Below are positions 14,185 through 21,944 of a stretch of 23,506 nucleotides of DNA, piece by piece. A program made the translations under genes and the position numbers. Every line of letters starts with the position of its first letter. Position 1 is the first letter of the stretch. The DNA comes from a virus. The notes beneath the pieces were generated by a model. The model was given only the letters and a program-made list of their open reading frames with translations. It was not told the DNA's origin and made no database searches. The stretch lies in IMG/VR virus record IMGVR_UViG_3300042294_003688, positions 1 through 23,506 of that record; one strand, given 5' to 3'.

Positions 14185-15858
14185 TTATGATTCTTTACGC
14201 AACTCTCTATTATAATGTTCGAATCTATCGTGTTCTGTAGGTGTCATAAGTAATAAACCTGGGTAAAGTTCATCCTTTTTAACTAGTTGATACATGTGAC
14301 TCATCCACGTTTGTTCGAACGGGTGTGCCCATGTTGTATCTAAAAACATCTTTTTATTACCTATTCTACTAACAATTTGAGGCCAGTTACAATAGTAAAC
14401 TTCACCTACAGCATATGGTACTCCTTTGTGTGATAAAACCGCGTTGAATTGAGTTTTAGGCGCGTTAGGGTCAAGTCCAATTTGAGGTAGTCTTGGTTTA
14501 CTTGGCCAAAATTCTTCTCTTACACTTTGAGGTACGTTATACCATGACCATTGAGTACCGTTGTCTCCATAGAATTCTGAATAATTCATCTTTAAGAAAT
14601 CAAAATTTTCTTTCTTAATAATCTCTAATGACTTGGTATATAAGTTTGGAGTATATCTATTAAATCCGTTTCGACAAACAGTTCCTTCATTTGGAAAGAA
14701 AAACATATCATCTTCAAAGAACAAATAATAATCTAAGTCGGTCTTATCAAAGTGTTCGGCAATCCACTGTCTACCACCACAAATACCTAAGTTATCTTTT
14801 TTAATATGTTCAAATCCGAATTCTTCACAAATTTTAATATACTCTTCGGTTGTTGTTAAATCAGATGAATTATCTAATAAAAACTTTTTAGTTTTTAAAA
14901 TATAATCTCCATCGTAAGCCAACATAGAATCGATAAGAGTTCTAAATTGTTTAGGACTATTGAATGTAATAACATATAATCCCACCTTGTTAGTATCCAA
15001 TGAGTTAGTTTCTTTACCAGCATTTTCACTTTTTACTTTAAGTTCATCATTTTTTAAATCCTCAAAAAACTTTCCAACTAATCCGTTGGATTCAATTTCA
15101 AAGTAATTAATCAAGTCAGAATGTTTATAGGTCATAATACTGAAAATTGATTCTTCAGTTCCCATATAACCCTCATCTAATGTAGATTTTAATAATCCGT
15201 AATAGATACCGTTAATATCTCCAATGGTGTGTTTAGGACCACCAAAAAACCCTCCACGAGCAACTTTAGTTACCTTCGCACCCGCAATAGAATTTAGTTT
15301 GTTATATTCAAATCCATGAATTTCATTCTCAGCTCCGTAAGGAAAACTAATAAATGAAAACTTTGATACGTATTTTGATAACTTATCCAACACTTTATCA
15401 TGTGTGAAGTATCCAGGGTGTACTGTGTTTGTTAATCCACCATCAATCCAAAACATATATTCTGAATCGAATTGGTCCATAATTTTGGCGTCATGTAGTA
15501 AGAACACCTTAGACATTACTAAAGGATTATAGTTCTCTAAACGAGACTGTGTTGATTCCTTTAACCAACCAACTTGGTTATACCAGTTAGGGTTTGTTCT
15601 AATTTTTTGAATCATTGGAAAAAACTCTGAGTTGGTAAACCATGATAATGGTCTAACAATAAATTGAGTGTTCTCGGGTTTTCTTTTTTTGAAAACAAAT
15701 TCTCTTAACTCTTCGTCACCGAATATTATAAGGTTTTCCTCAACCTCTAATAGTTTCTCAAATTTATCTAAATAATGTTGGTACGGTCTTGACCAACCTT
15801 CGGTAAGTTCTCCTCTACCGATGTCCCATATACCTGTTACTAAAGTTATATTACTCAT
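14185..15858 (-). CDS. Two-domain glycosyltransferase: HtrL/YibB-like plus GT2-like
   Basis: 557 residues. Residues 1-260 align by motif with the neighbouring 293-residue protein: FWIDGGLTN (136-144), GGFFGG (202-207), TEES (234-237) with a hydrophobic helix after it. This is the pattern of the HtrL/YibB family, linked to surface polysaccharide synthesis. After a charged linker (265-290), residues 291-557 are a GT-A fold transferase: start KVGLYVITFNSPKQF, a Gly-rich donor-side helix NLGICGGRQWIAEHF (356-370), and the metal-binding FFEDDMFFF (380-388). The two halves probably add two different sugars in sequence. No transmembrane helix, so it works in the cytoplasm. It overlaps the upstream gene by eight bases. 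Substrates cannot be read from the sequence; fibre proteins or host surface glycan are both possible. Confidence 0.75.
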   Translation of the reverse strand: MSNITLVTGIWDIGRGELTEGWSRPYQHYLDKFEKLLEVEENLIIFGDEELREFVFKKRKPENTQFIVRPLSWFTNSEFFPMIQKIRTNPNWYNQVGWLKESTQSRLENYNPLVMSKVFLLHDAKIMDQFDSEYMFWIDGGLTNTVHPGYFTHDKVLDKLSKYVSKFSFISFPYGAENEIHGFEYNKLNSIAGAKVTKVARGGFFGGPKHTIGDINGIYYGLLKSTLDEGYMGTEESIFSIMTYKHSDLINYFEIESNGLVGKFFEDLKNDELKVKSENAGKETNSLDTNKVGLYVITFNSPKQFRTLIDSMLAYDGDYILKTKKFLLDNSSDLTTTEEYIKICEEFGFEHIKKDNLGICGGRQWIAEHFDKTDLDYYLFFEDDMFFFPNEGTVCRNGFNRYTPNLYTKSLEIIKKENFDFLKMNYSEFYGDNGTQWSWYNVPQSVREEFWPSKPRLPQIGLDPNAPKTQFNAVLSHKGVPYAVGEVYYCNWPQIVSRIGNKKMFLDTTWAHPFEQTWMSHMYQLVKKDELYPGLLLMTPTEHDRFEHYNRELRKES

Positions 15859-16732
15859 ATATTCTGTTGAATTCTTCTAAAATTTTATAGAAACTTTTGT
15901 TCTGTTCAAAAAGTTCGTTTGATACTCCTTTAGGAGCGTTGTCTCTACACCACCAAATATCGAAATGTTTTCTCACAAATAAATCTAAATGATTAAAATA
16001 CATTAACGTCATAACATGTTCTTCGTGAGGAAGACCTTTGTCTTCAGATATAATTTTTTGTATATAATCTTCAAACAATCCAACTATTTCATCCCACTTA
16101 TCTCTGTGTCCACCAAACATACCACCAATTACATGGATACTTCTGTCGTATTCTTTATACCATTTTCTATCCACAGTACCCGACCAATAGTTTCGGTCAT
16201 TCTCCTTACCTAAAATAAGGAACTTATCTTGAGTATCTTCAATAACATTTTTTAGGAACTCGTTATTGAATAAGTTACTTTCGTAATATCTTTGTTGGAT
16301 GTGTTCACTTGTAAGATATTTCAAAGGAATTAATCCGCAGTGAGATAATCCAGCATCAATCCAATAATAATAGTCGTAGGACTTATCTTCGTTCCACCAC
16401 CAATGAAATTTACTGTATTGAACCTCCACACATCTATCACCGTTCTTCGTCTCTTCAATATTTTTATATTGGTTAATCAAATCTTTAAACTTGGTGTTAC
16501 CAATGTCAAACACTTGAAATTTAAGTTTCTCTTTGGATATTGAATGTTCAATATAAAAAAACTCTTCAAGTGAAGGTAATTCTCTGTCTGAGGTGTAACA
16601 TAAAAAATCGGCATCTGTCATCTTTAATAAGGATAACAAGCTGTATCTATAGTGACCTCCTCTATTTGGTCTTCCACCAAATTCGGTACCATATAAGTCA
16701 CTATATATTGACGTTATAAATTTAACTGACAT
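15851..16732 (-). CDS. HtrL/YibB-like glycosyltransferase (293 aa), start at 16732
   Basis: The protein starts MSVKFITSIYSDLYGTEFGG, a typical beta-turn-strand opening of a nucleotide-sugar-binding fold. It carries YWIDAGLSH (123-131), where Asp is a likely metal ligand, then GGMFGGHRDKW (203-213) and HEEHVMTLMYF (236-246). These are the same three landmarks, in the same order, as in the first half of the 557-residue protein next to it, so the pair arose by duplication. A longer in-frame reading to 16903 exists, but it runs through the coding region of the GT25 gene and starts with unrelated residues; the ATG at 16732 gives the expected N-terminus and an 11-base overlap in line with the rest of the operon. 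Role: sugar transfer in the cytoplasm, acceptor unknown. Confidence 0.75.
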   Translation of the reverse strand: MSVKFITSIYSDLYGTEFGGRPNRGGHYRYSLLSLLKMTDADFLCYTSDRELPSLEEFFYIEHSISKEKLKFQVFDIGNTKFKDLINQYKNIEETKNGDRCVEVQYSKFHWWWNEDKSYDYYYWIDAGLSHCGLIPLKYLTSEHIQQRYYESNLFNNEFLKNVIEDTQDKFLILGKENDRNYWSGTVDRKWYKEYDRSIHVIGGMFGGHRDKWDEIVGLFEDYIQKIISEDKGLPHEEHVMTLMYFNHLDLFVRKHFDIWWCRDNAPKGVSNELFEQNKSFYKILEEFNRIYE

Positions 16733-17468
16733 AATAAAATTCTTTGTGTTCATTTCGGTCTTTAACCTCTTGAACTTTATACTGGTCCATGAATTCATTT
16801 GGAATTTTGGTAGGACACCACCTATTCCAATTGTATGTTTGCATATACCAGTTATTATATACTCCTTCAGAAATATTTGAATAACTTGTTTTCTGAGGGG
16901 CAATTGGAATTATAGGACAATAACTTTGATATTTTTGAACTATAAATTTAAAAGTATAATCGTCTAACGCATGATAATATTCTCCACTACTTGTATATGC
17001 GGTTAACGAAATATCAAACATTGTATCGTAGATTGATTGGTCGTAAATAACCATATTCGCACCAAATATACCTCTCGCCTCTTCGGGAGCGTCAGGTAGG
17101 TTAGTCATGTCTAACAATAGTTCACAATTCTCACTGATGTTTATTGGTCTATTTTGAGTCGGACCTAAATTCATCATAGCGAATTCTAAGTTAGGACATG
17201 AATCTTCTATCTTTTGTAGTAAGTCTTTAGCGTACGGCATAACCCCACAGTCGTCCTCAATAATCATTACTCGAGGGTAATTTCTTTCTTTCGCAATCTT
17301 AATGATTTCGAGAGTTGATTTGGTAATCCCCATATAAGAATTGGTGTCGATTGCTGAGAACCTTTCGAATTCCCATCCGAGGTATTCCATCTCTTTAGTA
17401 ATCGACTCCATTCTATCGGGTCTTCTATCCAAATTAATTACAAACTTGGGAATTTCGTTAAACTTCAT
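16722..17468 (-). CDS. GT25-family glycosyltransferase
   Basis: 248 residues. FVINLDRRPDRMESITKEM (9-27) is the hallmark opening of family 25 (INLxxRxDR), followed by FERFSAIDT and a helix, then the metal/donor motif MIIEDDCGV (68-76, Glu71-Asp72-Asp73). The second acidic site is HALDDY (166-171). The family holds both LPS galactosyltransferases of bacteria and the collagen galactosyltransferases that modify hydroxylysine, so both glycan and protein acceptors are known. The typical bacterial member is of similar length. It is coupled to the GT60-like gene by a TAATG overlap at 17466-17470. Cytoplasmic; no membrane segment. Substrate not determinable. Confidence 0.8.
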   Translation of the reverse strand: MKFNEIPKFVINLDRRPDRMESITKEMEYLGWEFERFSAIDTNSYMGITKSTLEIIKIAKERNYPRVMIIEDDCGVMPYAKDLLQKIEDSCPNLEFAMMNLGPTQNRPINISENCELLLDMTNLPDAPEEARGIFGANMVIYDQSIYDTMFDISLTAYTSSGEYYHALDDYTFKFIVQKYQSYCPIIPIAPQKTSYSNISEGVYNNWYMQTYNWNRWCPTKIPNEFMDQYKVQEVKDRNEHKEFYYVS

Positions 17469-18733
17469 TAACTAACGTGATTGTGAGTTAATCGACCTGT
17501 TATTCTATCACACCATCCTTTAGATTCTGAGTGAGGCCATACTACCCAGTAAGAAGGCATTTCATCTGTTTGGAAATCTCTCCACACTTTACAATACTTG
17601 TCGGGGTCTCTCATGAAACCTGCAATCTCATTCTTGTCGGCATCTTTTCTGTATAGAGTCTCATCTTTATCGTTGTGGAAAGCAACAACCCAAAAATCAT
17701 AATCTGTTTCAGGAACTTGAGAATATCCAATATCAATACAGTGTTTGAAGACCATACAGAAACTATCTTTCCATTCTTGTTCTGTTTCAAAATTATAAGG
17801 GTTTGGTGGATAGTTCTTATCCAAGGTGTACTTGTCGATTGCTCGTTTTTCAAATAAAAGACCTGAATACTTTTCATAATCTTTTAATGTTCTAACGGTA
17901 CCAAATCCGTAAGGACCGTCATGACCTTCTTGTTTCTCACCATCCATTCCAAATAGTTTTCTATTCGTCAAATGAGAGTGTTTGTTTTTATCTCCCCAAG
18001 TTTTATCGTCATCCCATTGTTTAGTTCTACCTTTACGAGTGTACTCGTGATAAACTACAGGAATATGTGGGTGGAATAAATCATAACCCCATGTGTAAGC
18101 TCTTGCGGCGATTGAAATTTCTTCTCCGTGGAAATAGTATTCGGGGTTGTGTTGAACTTCTTTTGAAAACTCTCCTAATGTGAAACAGAAGTGAGCTGAG
18201 TAGAATCTTGCGGTAACAGGTTTTTTCATTTCTCTCCAACCTGGAATTGTTTCAGGTAAGAAAAATACCGCTCCTTCAGGAATGAATCTATCGAATACCA
18301 TTCTCCAAGCGTCTGTTGCTCTTCCCGCTGGGTCGTTTTCAGGGTCGAAGGATGGTACATAACCCGTAAGTAGAGGCTTCTTGTACCCATCCTTTTGTAG
18401 ACCCTTAATCATCTTGATTAAGATATCATCCCAATCTTTAACAAATCTCATGTGAGAGTCAATTTGAAGAGTATAAGTCTCTCCGTCATAAAGTTGTTGT
18501 GTCAGGTTTCTCGCCCAACATACACCCTTAGCCTCTTCATATGGTATATCTAATATTTTAAATCTCTTATCGTTTCTGAATTCGTCTAAGTTATCGAATC
18601 CATCTTCTTCTGCGAATTGTCTGGCAATTGAGAATACCAAGTTCTTTGGTTTCTTAGCGTTTGCTAACATATCTTTTATGGTTGGAACTAGTTGTGGGTC
18701 TCTATAAGACGCAATTTGTACAAAAATTTTCAT
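17468..18733 (-). CDS. GT60-like (GlcNAc-transferase family) glycosyltransferase
   Basis: 421 residues. The start MKIFVQIASYRDPQLVPTI is the strongly conserved opening of the GlcNAc family named after the Skp1 polypeptide GlcNAc-transferase, which puts GlcNAc on a hydroxyproline in eukaryotes. Other family landmarks are present: VCWARNLTQQLYDGETYTLQIDSHMRF (71-97) with the metal-binding DSH (92-94), FHGEEISIAARAYTWGYDLFHP (201-222), HEYTR (229-233), and GFGTVRTLKDYEKYSGL (276-292). The last 110-120 residues are an extra region with many Trp and Tyr and no recognised fold. First gene of the glycosyltransferase operon, 80 bases after the fibre gene cluster, with a terminator in between. Its leader has GGATAAAATATACTG. 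Bacterial and phage members have unproven acceptors; protein or glycan are both possible. Confidence 0.82.
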   Translation of the reverse strand: MKIFVQIASYRDPQLVPTIKDMLANAKKPKNLVFSIARQFAEEDGFDNLDEFRNDKRFKILDIPYEEAKGVCWARNLTQQLYDGETYTLQIDSHMRFVKDWDDILIKMIKGLQKDGYKKPLLTGYVPSFDPENDPAGRATDAWRMVFDRFIPEGAVFFLPETIPGWREMKKPVTARFYSAHFCFTLGEFSKEVQHNPEYYFHGEEISIAARAYTWGYDLFHPHIPVVYHEYTRKGRTKQWDDDKTWGDKNKHSHLTNRKLFGMDGEKQEGHDGPYGFGTVRTLKDYEKYSGLLFEKRAIDKYTLDKNYPPNPYNFETEQEWKDSFCMVFKHCIDIGYSQVPETDYDFWVVAFHNDKDETLYRKDADKNEIAGFMRDPDKYCKVWRDFQTDEMPSYWVVWPHSESKGWCDRITGRLTHNHVS

Positions 18734-18753
18734 TTACAGTATATTTTATCCTA

Positions 18754-18788
18754 AAAATAAAAAACCCTTCACGAAGGTGAAGGGTTTT
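18754..18788 (-). terminator. Intrinsic terminator between fibre cluster and glycosyltransferase operon
   Basis: AAAACCCTTCAC (18761-18772) and GTGAAGGGTTTT (18777-18788) form a perfect 12-bp stem with a GAAG loop. Minus-strand transcripts leave it through TTTTTATTTTT, so it ends the message of the gene stopping at 18814. The plus-strand side is also T-rich, so it may be bidirectional. It implies a separate promoter, or deliberate read-through, for the glycosyltransferase genes. Confidence 0.85.
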
Positions 18789-18813
18789 AGTTATATTATT
18801 TTTTTTAATTTAG

Positions 18814-19896
18814 TTAACAAAGGTTACTTGCGGTAATTAATCCTGAACCACCTGTTACTTGATACCATCTAAATCCGTTAGAATAGTATCCATCAATTAC
18901 AGGGACAGTTAATCCTGTGTTGAAGTATAGTGATTCATTAACATTTGGACCTTCACCACCCGCGACAGTTCCGTAGATTGTATTAGGTGCTACACTGAAG
19001 TCTGTACAAGCATCTGTAGATGTTGCTCCTGTACCTAAACTATATTGGTAGTATCCTATTGTTTGTGTTGGTGTTGGAGTATTAGTTGGTGTTACTGAAG
19101 GAGTTACTGTTGGTGTTGGAGTTACTCCACATGGAGCAATTCCTAATACATTACCTTCACTGTCTAATTCATAAACATCACCATCATTAATATACCATCC
19201 TGCTAAATCTACCTCAGGACAAGTTCCTGTTGGACAAGCCCAGAAGAAATTATATTCATCAACTGTTTCTTGGAAAGTTGCTGCGTTACCGAATATTGTT
19301 GCGTTATTAGTAGTATAACAAGCTTCCTCAGAAGAAGTCTCACTATGGTTAACTGAGAACTCATATCTTGCTGGTTGTGGGTCTGTTGGAGTTGGAGTTT
19401 GAGTATTCGTTGGTGTTACTGTAGAGGTGTTAGTTGGAGTTGGTGTTTCCGTACTTGTTGGAGTTGGTGTTGAAGTAACCGCCGAAGTACCTGTTGGTGT
19501 ATTCGTTGGAGTTTCAGTATTCGTTGGAGTTGGAGTTGGTGTAGACGCTGAAGTACCTGTTGGAGTATTCGTTGGAGTTCCTGTTGGAGTTCCTGTATTA
19601 GTTGGTGTCGGTGTCACCGCAGCAGTTCCTGTTGGAGTATTACTTGGTGTAACACTTGGTGTAGGCGTTGGCGTTGCCGTTTCACTAATCGGTGGAAACG
19701 CTCCTTGATTAATAAGAGAAATCATAGTGGTATAAACAGGGGCAATCGAAAACGTTCCGTTAAGTAACCAAATGTTTTTTGTTTGACCTGGATTTAGTTC
19801 AACTTGATATTCCCATAGAGAATCATCACATCGTCTGTAATTAAAGTTCACAATCGTGGAACCCGTATTTGTTAGAGTATATTTGCTACATGCCAT
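18814..19896 (-). CDS. Modular tail/fibre protein with mucin-like linkers (360 aa)
   Basis: Modules in order: an N-terminal beta module (1-72: [20 protein letters not shown], two Cys) that resembles the start of the 189-residue neighbour; a 100-residue Thr/Pro linker (74-173, units such as [12 protein letters not shown] and TGTSA); a Cys-bearing beta domain A (177-256, SSEEACY ... [25 protein letters not shown]); a short Thr/Pro linker (259-279); and a second copy B (282-360, STDACTDF ... [25 protein letters not shown]). Small repeated domains of this type are common in surface proteins of Bacteroidota and their phages. The probable role is adhesion at the tail tip or on the capsid surface. 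Thr-rich linkers are candidate O-glycosylation sites. The terminator lies 25 bases downstream. The only aberration is extreme base bias in the linker (plus strand G/T-rich). Confidence 0.75.
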   Translation of the reverse strand: MACSKYTLTNTGSTIVNFNYRRCDDSLWEYQVELNPGQTKNIWLLNGTFSIAPVYTTMISLINQGAFPPISETATPTPTPSVTPSNTPTGTAAVTPTPTNTGTPTGTPTNTPTGTSASTPTPTPTNTETPTNTPTGTSAVTSTPTPTSTETPTPTNTSTVTPTNTQTPTPTDPQPARYEFSVNHSETSSEEACYTTNNATIFGNAATFQETVDEYNFFWACPTGTCPEVDLAGWYINDGDVYELDSEGNVLGIAPCGVTPTPTVTPSVTPTNTPTPTQTIGYYQYSLGTGATSTDACTDFSVAPNTIYGTVAGGEGPNVNESLYFNTGLTVPVIDGYYSNGFRWYQVTGGSGLITASNLC

Positions 19897-19915
19897 CTTA
19901 AATGTTATTTACTAA

Positions 19916-19922
19916 ATAAATA
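19916..19922 (-). promoter_or_regulatory. TATTTAT motif upstream of the 19896 start
   Basis: Minus-strand context CGTAGTATTTATTTAG, 19 bases before ATG, in the 82-base gap after the truncated-looking fibre gene. An AGGATAAA block lies six bases further upstream (19929-19936); the same block occurs before the starts at 18733 and 20809. Confidence 0.4.
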
Positions 19923-19978
19923 CTACGATTTATCCTAATTTTCTAAATTGATTTTTATTTTTAATTTATTATCGGTTG

Positions 19979-20809
19979 TTATGTGGTGGTTGGGGTTGGT
20001 GTTGGAGTTTCCGTATTTGTTGGAGTAGGTGTTGGAGTTTCCGTATTTGTTGGAGTAGGTGTTGGTGAACCGCAAATTCCAAACGCACCTGCATTACCTT
20101 CTGAATCTAATTCCACAAAAACTTGTTCGTAATTATAGAACCCTGACATATCAATTGTTACAGGTCCTACAAATTCATTATAGAATATTATGTTGTCATC
20201 AAATTGACTATTATCACCATAAAGAGTGGTTGGAATGTTAATTTGTTCACAAGCATCTATTAGCGTAACCCCTGAAAATACTGCAAACGCAAATCTTGTA
20301 TTTGTCGGTGTCATCGTTTGAGTTGGTGATGGAGTGTTAGTTGGAGTCTCAGTTGGAGTTTCCGTATTGGTTGGTGTTGGAGTGTTAGTTGGAGTTTCCG
20401 TATTGGTTGGAGTTGGAGTATTAGTTGGAGTTTCCGTATTTGTAGGTGTTGGAGTATTAGTTGGAGTTTCCGTATTTGTAGGTGTTGGACTTGGTGTTTG
20501 AGTTGATGTTTCTGTTGGAGTATTAGTTGGAGTTTCTGTTGGCGTAGGTGTTGGAGCGGTTGGTGTAGGTGTTGGAGTTGATGTGGTTGTTGGTGTAGGA
20601 CTCGGTGCTGGTACCACAACAGTATACGAATAAGCATATGTTGGAACGTAACAATTATATGTTCCGTAATAATAATCCGCAACATAACTAAACGGAAAAA
20701 TTTGATTACCTAAGTCAACGGAAGTCCCTCCCGTTTGAGGAAAAAACGTAACTTCGGTAGTTAACCCGCTTAAACTTACACTTGAAATATATACACCACA
20801 ATCTGCCAT
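19979..20809 (-). CDS. Modular tail/fibre protein ending inside its Thr/Pro repeat (276 aa)
   Basis: Modules: N-terminal beta module (1-67, [20 protein letters not shown], Tyr-rich end), long Thr/Pro linker (69-170, with a regular 12-residue period [12 protein letters not shown]), one Cys-bearing domain (172-247, [19 protein letters not shown] ... [16 protein letters not shown]) closely like domain A of the next gene, then a second linker (248-276) that simply stops: the last residues are TPTPTPTTT. In the 360-residue paralogue, such a linker is followed by another folded domain, so this gene has probably lost its final module by recombination between repeats, or the module was never gained. 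Role as for its paralogues: exposed adhesin or fibre. Its start has a TATTTAT motif four bases upstream. Confidence 0.72.
   Translation of the reverse strand: MADCGVYISSVSLSGLTTEVTFFPQTGGTSVDLGNQIFPFSYVADYYYGTYNCYVPTYAYSYTVVVPAPSPTPTTTSTPTPTPTAPTPTPTETPTNTPTETSTQTPSPTPTNTETPTNTPTPTNTETPTNTPTPTNTETPTNTPTPTNTETPTETPTNTPSPTQTMTPTNTRFAFAVFSGVTLIDACEQINIPTTLYGDNSQFDDNIIFYNEFVGPVTIDMSGFYNYEQVFVELDSEGNAGAFGICGSPTPTPTNTETPTPTPTNTETPTPTPTTT
20001..20060. repeat. Perfect 30-bp tandem duplication in linker coding DNA
   Basis: 20001-20030 and 20031-20060 are identical 30-mers beginning GTTGGAGTTTCCG on the plus strand; each codes (minus strand) for a 10-residue Thr/Pro unit. Perfect identity implies recent duplication or gene conversion. 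It sits just before the point where the reading frame ends. Confidence 0.85.
20353..20490. repeat. 36-bp tandem repeats (about 3.8 copies) in linker coding DNA
   Basis: Units begin TTGGAGTTTCCGTATT at 20353, 20389, 20425 and 20461, with a few substitutions; period 36 = 12 residues ([12 protein letters not shown]). The unit is a multiple of three, so copy-number changes would lengthen or shorten the linker without breaking the frame. Confidence 0.85.
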
Positions 20810-20813
20810 GTTA

Positions 20814-20820
20814 ATAAATA
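20814..20820 (-). promoter_or_regulatory. TATTTAT motif four bases before the 20809 start
   Basis: Minus-strand context TTTTGAGTATTTATTAACATG. The block TTTGAGTATTTAT matches that before the 5340 start. AGGATAAA (20835-20842) lies further upstream, directly after the stop of the preceding gene. No Shine-Dalgarno. Confidence 0.45.
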
Positions 20821-20842
20821 CTCAAAACTTTTATTTTATCCT

Positions 20843-21412
20843 TTAACATAACCCAACATTAATAATTTGATTACCACTAAGTTGAATGAATCTATTACCG
20901 TTTGATATTGTAAAGTCAGCACCTATTGGAGGTATTGTTAATGATTGGTTACCGTATACATAATCACCTGGTTCTAATGACGTGAAAGGTTTTGATGTAA
21001 AAATTTGTACGTTACTAGGATTTGCAATCATACTAACAGACTGACAAACATTCTGATACCAACCACCTGTTCGTAAGTTATACATATAAACAGTTGTTGG
21101 AGTCATCGTTGGTGTTGCGGTAGGACTTGGTGTTGGTGATGTAGAAGTAGGTGTTGGTGTTACCGAACTTTGAGTTGGAGTCGAGGTAATAGTTGGTGTT
21201 GGTGTTGTTGAAGGACATAGTCCAACAAATACAATATCTAAAGGTGCACTGTAACTTTCAACGGATACGTCTTTTGCACAAACGTATTCGGTTTCTAATG
21301 GATTAATCGTACTAACACTAACAATGTCAGTACATCCTGTCCACTTATAATACCCTTCTTGAGTGTTATTATAATTTGTTATTCTAAAGTAGTTACAGTC
21401 GGTTGTATACAT
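20843..21412 (-). CDS. Modular tail/fibre protein, short-linker paralogue (189 aa)
   Basis: Modules: N-terminal beta module (1-66, NYFRITNYNNTQEGYYKWTGCTD, four Cys) of the same kind as the start of the 360-residue protein (Cys, YxxxN, Y..C, P-x-x-T); a short Thr/Pro/Ser linker (67-106, TPTPTITSTPTQSS and following); and one Cys-bearing beta domain (108-189, NVCQSVSM ... GNRFIQLSGNQIINVGLC) that ends exactly as domain B of the 360-residue protein does (strand, Gly, final Cys). No signal peptide, as expected for a protein put on the virion in the cytoplasm. Its stop is 33 bases before the next ATG; its own ATG follows the upstream stop after one base. Confidence 0.72.
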   Translation of the reverse strand: MYTTDCNYFRITNYNNTQEGYYKWTGCTDIVSVSTINPLETEYVCAKDVSVESYSAPLDIVFVGLCPSTTPTPTITSTPTQSSVTPTPTSTSPTPSPTATPTMTPTTVYMYNLRTGGWYQNVCQSVSMIANPSNVQIFTSKPFTSLEPGDYVYGNQSLTIPPIGADFTISNGNRFIQLSGNQIINVGLC

Positions 21413-21413
21413 T

Positions 21414-21923
21414 TTAACTTATTTTAATATATCCGTAATTAACCGTAATATTTGATGCCGTATTGTTTTGAATACCGAATACAAATGTATTTGTTGATGT
21501 AACAACTGTTGAATCGGTGGATATTGCACCTGCAGTTCCTATAATCTGTGCAGGTATGCTTGTAAACAATATTGGACTACCCCCACCAGTATAATTCCAT
21601 GCATACTGAACACCAATTACGGGTACATTAGTATTACTAACACTTACTGTGGCATTATAAACTATTATACCATTTGGTATATTTGCAAGAGCCCATAAGT
21701 TATATGTGTTATTAATATCAACTGTAAAACTGTAGTTATTAGTCCCTGGAGTCACCGTCCAACTACCTGAGACTGGTGACACCACATTTGTTGAATATCC
21801 ACTAAATAATGTTTCTTTTGGAACTTTAAAGGTTTCAGTTAAACTACTATTATCCATAACAATATAAGTACCCGTGGTGTCTCCCGTAAATGTTGGTAAT
21901 TGACTTATTTTTGTATTTGCCAT
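21414..21923 (-). CDS. Tail fibre/structural protein (169 aa), MANTKISQLP type
   Basis: The N-terminus MANTKISQLPTFTGDTTGTY, followed by VMDNSSLTETFKVPKETLFSG, is an anchoring motif seen at the start of many phage tail fibre and appendage proteins (TKIS.LP...G....Y.V..N..TE.FKV.KE.L). It is thought to attach the rest of the molecule to the virion; I know it as a pattern and not as a defined fold. The remaining 120 residues are a single beta-sandwich-like domain rich in Thr, Asn, Ser and Val, ending in NYGYIKIS. No Thr/Pro linker here, unlike its neighbours. It lies 21 bases after the upstream gene with an A-rich leader and no Shine-Dalgarno. Confidence 0.72.
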   Translation of the reverse strand: MANTKISQLPTFTGDTTGTYIVMDNSSLTETFKVPKETLFSGYSTNVVSPVSGSWTVTPGTNNYSFTVDINNTYNLWALANIPNGIIVYNATVSVSNTNVPVIGVQYAWNYTGGGSPILFTSIPAQIIGTAGAISTDSTVVTSTNTFVFGIQNNTASNITVNYGYIKIS

Positions 21924-21944
21924 TTTATTTTATATTAATTTTTT

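Noticed and set aside
16733-16903. N-terminal extension of the HtrL-like gene up to 16903
   Set aside because: This stretch lies in the coding region of the GT25 gene and gives residues with no resemblance to the family; the ATG at 16732 yields the conserved MSVKFITSIYSD start.
19427-19708. 93-codon plus-strand frame rich in Val and Gly
   Set aside because: It is the antisense shadow of the Thr/Pro linker; repetitive codons leave all frames open and there is no leader or context for a gene.
20353-20490. Evenly spaced repeats that could suggest a CRISPR array
   Set aside because: The units are contiguous with no unique spacers, the period is 36 and codes in frame for a Thr/Pro linker; it is coding repeat DNA.
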